From the NCBI GenBank assembly GCA_947175225.1, contig CAMWLX010000122.1:1-8960 (forward strand): a stretch of 8,960 nucleotides of DNA, in the 5' to 3' direction. The number at the start of each line of letters is the position of its first letter. The stretch's first letter is position 1. Shown here in pieces: positions 1 through 6,700 of the stretch. Source of the stretch: an uncultured Porphyromonadaceae bacterium. Its GTDB lineage: Bacteria > Bacteroidota > Bacteroidia > Bacteroidales > Muribaculaceae. The position numbers and the translations under genes were made by a program. The notes below the pieces were generated by a model that was given only the letters and a program-made list of their open reading frames with translations, ran no database searches and was not told where the DNA came from.

Positions 1-31
1 TTCATATTATTTTGTTATTTTTTATATTCGT

Positions 32-54
32 AAATAAGTCGAAACAACTTCAAT
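32..54 (-). promoter_or_regulatory. Conserved leader hairpin element, left copy
   Basis: Read on the minus strand this is ATTGAAGTTGTTT, then CG, then ACTTATTT. It matches the element at 8908-8930 at 21 of 23 positions. As RNA it can fold as AAGUU, loop GUUUC, GACUU (five pairs including one U-G). It lies 19 bases downstream of a minus-strand TAnnTTTG box (74-81), so it would sit in the 5' leader of a leftward gene beyond the window edge. The element is seen directly; its role is unknown. It could be an RNA leader motif, an operator, or the trace of an inverted repeat. Confidence 0.4.
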
Positions 55-73
55 AGGTTGCTTAAAAAGTTTG

Positions 74-81
74 CAAAGATA
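74..81 (-). promoter_or_regulatory. Possible -7 promoter box, leftward
   Basis: On the minus strand the sequence is TATCTTTG, a perfect match to the Bacteroidetes primary sigma factor -7 consensus TAnnTTTG. No TTTG or TTG lies at the usual 19-21 base spacing upstream (that position reads AATG), so only half of the promoter is supported. It would drive a gene left of the window. It also overlaps the palindrome TTTGCAAA at 70-77. Confidence 0.35.
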
Positions 82-132
82 ATAAAATTTCCATAAAAAA
101 GCATTATTATACGCATTATTTATCTTGTATTT

Positions 133-164
133 TTTGCAATAATATCAGTTTTTTATTAATTTTG
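133..164 (+). promoter_or_regulatory. Promoter for the two-gene unit
   Basis: TTTG at 133-136 is followed after exactly 20 bases by TAATTTTG at 157-164. This matches the Bacteroidetes -33 (TTTG) and -7 (TAnnTTTG) boxes and their usual 19-21 base spacing. Transcription would begin at roughly 170, giving an untranslated leader of about 180 bases before gene 1. The promoter at the right end of the window has the same 20-base spacing. The assignment is by consensus match only, and the region is AT-rich, so a chance match is possible. Confidence 0.5.
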
Positions 165-350
165 CGATTATTTATATGATTATACTAAAGAAGAGTTAAA
201 TGATTCAAAAAATTGCCATATAGAATCCAAATGACATATATGGAGACTGTGGTCGCCCGACCAATTCCTCACTTTCTCCGTATCAATACTACTCAATACA
301 TTAACAATGGGTGTTTTAGAGGAATGGCATCCACCTAACTATCAAACCAA
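165..350 (+). other. 5' leader of gene 1, with inverted repeats
   Basis: No gene of normal size lies here. Visible inverted repeats are CCATATA (216-222) with TATATGG (237-243), GGAGA (242-246) with TCTCC (275-279), and GGTC-GCCC-GACC (251-262). The first two share bases 242-243, so those stems cannot form together. Two short ORFs are present: 231-338 (35 codons, same frame as gene 1, stopping at TAA) and 307-354 (15 codons), whose TGA overlaps the gene 1 ATG as ATGA. The only Shine-Dalgarno-like stretch (AGAGGA, 318-323) is 27 bases from the ATG at 351, too far to serve it. No known riboswitch was recognised. Confidence 0.35.
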
Positions 351-3300
351 ATGAAACAACCTGACTTAAAGCGGAAAGCATTTAGCTTGCTGATCGTCCC
401 GTTTGCATTGGGCGCTTTCCCTCTGAGTGCGGAAATTCCGGTTGCCAACAACTATGATGGCTACTCAGAGATCTTCGAATTAACCGATGCTGACAACAAC
501 CGTCTTTTCTTCTATAGCCCATTATGGAGCAACGAGGCACGATATATAGGAGCAGAGACAGAAAATACGCACATCACATTACCGGAAAGTTTCAATAAAA
601 GAGTAAATGAGGAGTGGGAAGAGGAACCTGTCTATGAAGAGTGTATAGTCAATGAGTTTACCATAAACAATGACTGGTCGCACATAGTAAGTCCCCTTGG
701 ATGGGCGTCTCAACTTAAAGACATCACTTTGACCGGCAACATTACGAGTGTCGATGTGTGTCCTGTAGACAACTATAGAGCTATCAATATTCATTTCACA
801 AGCGAAAATGTTCCGGGAAGCGTGAATATTGAGGGGATGGCAGTAGGATATACACTCACAGGACGTATCCCTATTTCAGTCCCTGCAGCATCTCTTGATG
901 CATATAAGGAAGCACTTAATGAAAGTGCATGCATGATCATAGCCGAAGGTACTGATCCAAATGAAGCTTTTGAAAAGGAATTAGCCACAGTAAATGGCCT
1001 GAAAATGATAGATGATTATGAGTGTGTACCTTTCGCTTATTACAGTGCCACCGATGAAAATGGAACCCTTTTCGCATTTGAGACTTATGAGGGATACATC
1101 ACATTGAGGGGAATAATCACAAAGGAAGCGTCTGTGACTGTTCCTGAAAATGTGTATTATTCCGTACCTGAATGGTATGCATTTATGAGCTATCCAGTGG
1201 TGCGTTGCTGTCTCGATTATTATAATGAGGATAACACAGGATTTCCTGGCAGCAGCAATCTTACCGACGTATATATGCCATCCGGACTCTTTTATGCAGA
1301 ATTCAATGGCTCAGGCTATAACAACAGAATCAATTTCCACTTTAGTTCACCCGAAGTTCCGGAATTCCGTATGTACAGCGATTCTGCAGGCTATGTAAAT
1401 ATTTATGTGCCGGACGCTCTATTTATGGATTATGCCAACTACTTAGGAGAGAGTGACTATGTATTAAGATCTGAAAACCCAGCCACTCCGGTGACTGTCA
1501 ATGTCGCCACTCCCGGCACACTTGCAGAGCAGATACTTTCAGTGATAGATGACTTGGGAAATGTACGTTGGCTCGTAGTCACCGGCACACCCAATGAAAT
1601 TGACATGCGTACCATAAGACGACTTCCACGTCTTGAGACACTTGATCTTTCCGGCGCAACCGGACTTACAAAAATATTGGGTTGCAATAATCTCAGATTC
1701 CTATCTGAAGTGAAGCTTCCTTCAGGTGTTGAGGAAATCGGGGAGTCTGCATTCAGCAAGTGTAGAAGCCTCAAGAGCATAGAGATTCCGTCAAGTGTGA
1801 AAAAAATTGACAGAAATGCATTCGAATACACTTCCATAACTTCAGTAAATCTGGAAAATGTAGAAAGTATTGAATATGAAGCATTCTGGCAAGCTCGTCA
1901 GCTCAAATCAGTCACTTTCGGAAAGAATCTCACTTACGTTGGAGGAGAGGCCTTTGCAGATTGTGATCTTCAAGGAACACTCGAATTGCCCGAGAATTTG
2001 ACTACTGTAGACTGGGGTGCATTCAATTCTAATTATAATCTCAAGAAGTTGGTCCTCAATAAGAATCTTACTAATATCGGAGAAGGTTCGTTCCAGGGGT
2101 TAAGTCTTGATGCAGTAGAGTGCCACATGCTCTTCCCTCATAACGAAAATATCTTCAGATATACCGATGTTTCCAACACCATCCTCTATGTCCCGGCTCT
2201 TACTCTAAATGAATATCTTCTCCATGACAAATGGATTGATTTCACTGTCATCGAACCTCTTCCGGATGATCTTACAGAACTTACAGTCAACCGCGAATTT
2301 AATCTTACCAGCGACAAAGGAATTGCTGATAAGGCTAAAGTGGATATGCAGGAGAGCGGACATCTCACTGTAAACCGTAAATCGGATCTCAATTTGTCGA
2401 AATATTCTCAATTTGGAGACTATTATTACAGCGAATACTATGATGAGAACCAGGGCTGGGTGTATGGCAACATCTACAGTGGAGCCACAATCATACCTGA
2501 ATCAACAGTTACAGCTGACAATGTGGACATTAAATTGAGGCTGCGCACCGACGGCTGGACATTCCTCTCATTCCCATATGACATCAATGTAAAGGATATC
2601 GTAGTGGATGCAGATGCTCTTTGGGTGGTACGCAAGTATTCCGGAGAGGCACGTGCCAATCTCGAAGAGAACACATGGCAGAACATGACAGACGAAACTG
2701 TGCTCAAAGCAGGAGAAGGCTACATCTTCAACTGCGCAGCCGAAGGACGCTCAGAAGTCTGCTTTACTTTCTATCCGGCTTCCAGCGGGAACGGTCTCTT
2801 TGCGAAGGAAGGTGTAGAAAAGACACTTTCTTCTTATCCTTCTGAATTTGCCCACAATGCTTCATGGAATCTTGCAGGCAACTCTTATCCGGCTTATCTG
2901 AACATCAAGGGAGTTGAATACGATGCTCCCATCACAGTATGGAATAGAAATAATTACTATGCGTATTCTACTATTGATGATGAATTTGTACTTGAGCCTT
3001 TCCAGGCATTCTTTGTGCAGTGTCAGGATGTAGAGGGTGGGAATGTAATCAAACTTAATCCGGCCGCCCGCGCCCATAGCCGCCAAGGAGCATCTGAACT
3101 CAATGTCAATCGCGGAGCACGCGCACCCCGAATTAACGCCGACCGCGCCCTCTTCAATATCCACATCAATGGCGAAAACGGCAGCGACCGCACTCGTATC
3201 GTCATCAATGAAGAAGCTTCCTCATCTTATGAAAGCAACCGCGATGCAAGCAAGTTTATGAGTACAGTAGATCTCGTTCCACAGATTTTCGTCAACAACA

Positions 3301-3761
3301 GCGGTATCCGTATGGCTATCGATGAAACTCCACTTGGTAACGGTGAGTTTACTCTTGGCGCACGCTTTGGCAAGAAAGGTGAATATAAAGTATCTCTCGA
3401 CACCCGCAATGCTGAAGACTACAGAGTAGTCCTTATCGACAACGAGACCGGCGTATCAACAGACCTTACAGTCACCGACTACGTATTCGATGCCGACGCA
3501 TCTCTGAACGACCACCGATTCACACTTGCATTCTCATCAACCAATGGTGTTGATGACGCAGTATCAGAAGGACTTGAAGTAAATGTAGAGGGGAATACCC
3601 TGGCTATCAGCTGCAGTACAGCTGTAGAAATTACAGTAGCTGCTATCGATGGCAAGACCATTGCATCTGCAGTAAGCAATGACTTCACAACTACGCTTGA
3701 AAACGGCATCTATATCGTGAAGGCCGGCCAGAAGACCATGAAGATCAAGGTCGGTAAATAA
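351..3761 (+). CDS. BspA-like leucine-rich repeat surface protein with T9SS-type C-terminal tail
   Basis: Predicted secreted protein of 1136 aa, likely surface-bound or released, with a binding or adhesion role inferred from its LRRs; ligand unknown. Residues 1-27 are a signal peptide (K7-R8-K9, a hydrophobic core, then LSA before E28) without a lipobox cysteine. Residues 39-203 and 223-382 are two related beta-rich modules. Residues 378-440 are a pre-LRR segment, and 451-585 hold six BspA-type LRRs of 22-24 aa (pattern LxxIxIPxxVxxIxxxAF). A cap follows (ILYVPALTLNEYLLHDKW, from 611). Residues 725-905 and 930-1062 are beta-rich modules like those in many Bacteroidales secreted proteins (recalled, not searched). 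Residues 1065-1136 resemble a T9SS type A sorting domain (IDGKTI, then NGIYIVKAG and a lysine-rich end). The start is the first ATG after an in-frame TAA at 336; there is no Shine-Dalgarno. First gene of an apparent operon. No catalytic domain is visible. Confidence 0.88.
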   Translation: MKQPDLKRKAFSLLIVPFALGAFPLSAEIPVANNYDGYSEIFELTDADNNRLFFYSPLWSNEARYIGAETENTHITLPESFNKRVNEEWEEEPVYEECIVNEFTINNDWSHIVSPLGWASQLKDITLTGNITSVDVCPVDNYRAINIHFTSENVPGSVNIEGMAVGYTLTGRIPISVPAASLDAYKEALNESACMIIAEGTDPNEAFEKELATVNGLKMIDDYECVPFAYYSATDENGTLFAFETYEGYITLRGIITKEASVTVPENVYYSVPEWYAFMSYPVVRCCLDYYNEDNTGFPGSSNLTDVYMPSGLFYAEFNGSGYNNRINFHFSSPEVPEFRMYSDSAGYVNIYVPDALFMDYANYLGESDYVLRSENPATPVTVNVATPGTLAEQILSVIDDLGNVRWLVVTGTPNEIDMRTIRRLPRLETLDLSGATGLTKILGCNNLRFLSEVKLPSGVEEIGESAFSKCRSLKSIEIPSSVKKIDRNAFEYTSITSVNLENVESIEYEAFWQARQLKSVTFGKNLTYVGGEAFADCDLQGTLELPENLTTVDWGAFNSNYNLKKLVLNKNLTNIGEGSFQGLSLDAVECHMLFPHNENIFRYTDVSNTILYVPALTLNEYLLHDKWIDFTVIEPLPDDLTELTVNREFNLTSDKGIADKAKVDMQESGHLTVNRKSDLNLSKYSQFGDYYYSEYYDENQGWVYGNIYSGATIIPESTVTADNVDIKLRLRTDGWTFLSFPYDINVKDIVVDADALWVVRKYSGEARANLEENTWQNMTDETVLKAGEGYIFNCAAEGRSEVCFTFYPASSGNGLFAKEGVEKTLSSYPSEFAHNASWNLAGNSYPAYLNIKGVEYDAPITVWNRNNYYAYSTIDDEFVLEPFQAFFVQCQDVEGGNVIKLNPAARAHSRQGASELNVNRGARAPRINADRALFNIHINGENGSDRTRIVINEEASSSYESNRDASKFMSTVDLVPQIFVNNSGIRMAIDETPLGNGEFTLGARFGKKGEYKVSLDTRNAEDYRVVLIDNETGVSTDLTVTDYVFDADASLNDHRFTLAFSSTNGVDDAVSEGLEVNVEGNTLAISCSTAVEITVAAIDGKTIASAVSNDFTTTLENGIYIVKAGQKTMKIKVGK
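465..1496 (+). repeat. Diverged tandem duplication in the gene 1 N-terminus
   Basis: Two modules of about 160 residues (39-203 and 223-382) share order and motifs. The first has TDADNNRLFFY, THITLPESF, INIHFTSENVPG and ISVPAASLDAY. The second has ATDENGTLFAF, ASVTVPENV, INFHFSSPEVPE and IYVPDALFMDY. Each ends with a VPxxxxxxY cap like the one that usually closes BspA-type LRR domains, followed by a short hydrophobic strand. This suggests an old internal duplication of a degenerate LRR-like unit. Boundaries are approximate. Confidence 0.55.
1701..2105 (+). repeat. Six BspA-type leucine-rich repeats (gene 1)
   Basis: Successive units of 22-24 residues begin at about residues 451, 474, 496, 518, 540 and 564: LSEVKLPSGVEEIGESAF, LKSIEIPSSVKKIDRNAF, ITSVNLENVESIEYEAF, LKSVTFGKNLTYVGGEAF, LQGTLELPENLTTVDWGAF and LKKLVLNKNLTNIGEGSF. 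The conserved hydrophobic positions and final AF/SF fit the LRR_5 (BspA/TpLRR) class. Such repeats form a curved binding surface in known relatives. Confidence 0.85.
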
Positions 3762-3793
3762 TAGCCTCTAAAAATTCCTTTAACAAAAAACAA

Positions 3794-6700
3794 ATGATGA
3801 GAAATATATTATCATTATTGCTCGCATTCGCTTCGGCGCTCAGCCTTTGGGCCCAGGGTGGCAGCGGACAGGGTTTCGACCCTACCAACCCTCCTGATCC
3901 CCAAATGGGCTATCGCTTGAATGTGAAGGCAGTCCCGGCAGAAGGAGGCTACACCAATCCTAAGACCGGCCTTTATCCCATGGAGGGAGAGTCGGTCTAT
4001 TGTGAAGCAACTCCCAGACTTGGATATGAGTTCCGGGCATGGATGGTGGGTGATGAAGTAGTGTCGACAGACAGAAACTTCTATTTTCAAATGCCCGCTG
4101 AAAAGACCGATTTGACCGCTTGGTTTGACAAAGTGGAGTTTAACCCCGCAAACCCGGGTGACCCTTACCTCGACGGATACACCCACAAAGTGAATGTCTT
4201 CATCTCTCCTTCAATAGCAGGTTGGGTCAACAACAACAATTTCCTCTTGAAAGAGGGTGAAGAAAGCTGGCTGTATGCTTATCCTAATTCAAGCTTCAAA
4301 TTCTCCTGCTGGAAACAGGACGGCAAGATCATTTCTACCGACCGTGATCTTCCTATAAAAATGGGCGACAAGAATCTTGAATACACCGCACAGTTCGTGT
4401 TTGACCCTGCAAATCCCGGTGAACCATGGCCAAATTCCTGGAATGAAGCCACCGGTGAGCTGATCATAGATCATTTCCAACCCGGAAATCTCTGGGATGC
4501 TATCTATCAGATGACCGGAGAAGAATACGGAAGCGTTGCCAACCTCAAGGTGATCGGAAGAATGGATTCTTACGACCTCGGCGTGGTGCGTAATCTTACA
4601 GGGCTGACTGAAGCTGACTTCAGCCGCACTTCCGGCTACTACTACGTGCCTTCTTGGATATTTGAAAACTGTGAGGCCCTCACAAAGGTTCTCCTCCCTT
4701 CATCCGTCACTGAAATCCACGACTATGCGTTCTACAACTGTCAGAATCTCTCAGAGCTCGTGCTATATTCAGCAATGCCTCCGACTGTGTATTGGAATGC
4801 TCTCGAAGGTGTGCCGGAGAATTTAGTGGTCAAAGTCTACTCCGACTCAGTCGACATCTATATGGAGACCGAGCCTTGGAGCAACTATAAGATCATGACA
4901 ATCGATGAGGATTCTACAGCCCTTAGCGTTACTCTGCCGGATGATGCAGCAGATGGCCGCTACCGTAATGCTTCTCTCCAACTCAGCAATCTGCAGACTG
5001 GACAGACTCAAAAACTGGTGATTACCGGCAACCGCATGAAGTTTATATTCGGCAACCTTATCCCCGATGCAAAATATAGTCTTTATGCTCTCGCTCCCAA
5101 CGGCCATGTGATTGGATCATTACTTGATTTCCAAATGCCTAAGGAAGGATTTGACCATAAGTTCGATTCGCTGCTTCAACTTCAGGAAGTCTCTCTCTCC
5201 CTGACCGCTCCCGACGGTCAGAATAAGGCTGACGAGGCAAACATTTCTTGGTTTGATGAAAAGCACAGCTTCATTGGATCAGGTGCCGTTATTCCCGGAC
5301 AGGTGCAAGGATATGAGGTCAATTACGAGATCTCCCTTCCTCGCGAACTTGCCATTGAATATGTGGCTCCTGATGGAGGAAAATGGATTGTCAAAGAAAA
5401 TGAAAATTCAATCGACATTCCGCTTGCTCCCCTGACTCGCTACGAAGTGAAAGGCAAGCTTACTGATGCTCAGCTTGACGAGCCTCTTGCCGGCGGCTAT
5501 GTGACAATAACCCAGACTGTAAACGGACAGCACAGCGTGTCTGCTACAGCCACTACCAATGCTGACGGCGAATATACAATTACGGTCTACGACGCTCCTG
5601 GCGTGATCACTGCCGGCTCACCGGATCATATCGAGATGTCTGTCTCATTCGACTCTAAAGAAGAACTCGAGGCGGCTGCAAATATGTCGGTGAAACCACT
5701 CGCCGGGTCTGAAGTCTTAATTTCTCTTCTTTCTCGCGACAACATTGAGAAGGACGCTGTCGACAATGCATTCTCAGATTATAAGGATTTTGCCAACGTT
5801 GAGTTCACTGCTACCAACTTGACAAGAGGTGGCAATGTCGACTTCCGTCTCCGCTATCCTCGCATGCTTCTTCTCGACCAAGTCAATGAAGGCGACGAGA
5901 TCGAAATCAAGGCTATCCCCCGCAACAGCGGATTCAATGGCTCAAGCGATAAGACTGTCATTTCAGACGACAAAGGTGAAGTCAAGATTACATTTACTTC
6001 CAACGGCGACCTGAAGACAACTTACGCTGATTCTGATGCTGATGAGGTAGTAGGACTTCTATACGACAAAGATGGACGCCTGTATAAGAAAGGTGCATAT
6101 GCCGACAAGACATTGGATTTCCTCAACCTCCCCGACGGCAAGTATACTCTCGTCACTATGATGTCGAGCAAGCTATTCTCTGCTGCAGGTTCTCTATCAG
6201 AGCTTAACTCTTCACGTCTATCTGCAGGCACCGACTATCTGATCAACGACATCAACGTTGAGTCCGGCTATATCTCACATATCGACATCGACGTGGTGCC
6301 GGTATTCGACGAGTCACTCTTCTACTATACCGGAGCTGAGACATCTATCAGTGTCAACAAGACTTCGGTGACAGTAGGCCAGATCGTCACCGTCCGCTCG
6401 AAGATCGACTTCCTGCCCGAATATGCTGATGCTATCGAAAAGGTAAACGTGATATTCAGTATCCCTGAAGGATGCGACTATGTTGAGAATTCACTGCTTG
6501 TCGCAGGAAACGGAGCTAACTTCACGACAACTTCCGACGGCAGACTTTCGGTAGAGATGGAAGTCAAGGATGCTTCTCCACGCTTCTGTATCATTCCGCG
6601 CAAAGGTGGCGACTATCGTCCAAGTGCTGTCATTGAGTTTGAATTCAATGGCGAACTCATAACCCAGCCGATTGGCTCTGCGCTTTTCACAGCCGGAGAC

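Noticed and set aside
318..323. AGAGGA as the ribosome binding site of gene 1
   Set aside because: It is 27 bases from the ATG at 351, too far. It directly abuts an ATG at 324 that opens only four codons. Bacteroidetes genes commonly lack a Shine-Dalgarno.
1..350. Searched for tRNA, CRISPR repeats, a known riboswitch or a small conserved gene
   Set aside because: No cloverleaf, repeat-spacer pattern or recognisable riboswitch core is visible; only promoter-like boxes, short inverted repeats and the two small ORFs reported.
1800..1806. Run of seven A within the LRRs of gene 1 as a phase-variation or frameshift site
   Set aside because: It simply encodes Lys-Lys (GTG AAA AAA ATT) within a well-formed repeat. 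The frame is intact on both sides, and a single A7 tract is ordinary in AT-rich DNA.
3815..4186. Minus-strand open frame of 123 codons at the start of gene 2
   Set aside because: It overlaps the signal peptide and first InlB-like repeat of gene 2, and has no promoter, start context or recognisable motif of its own.
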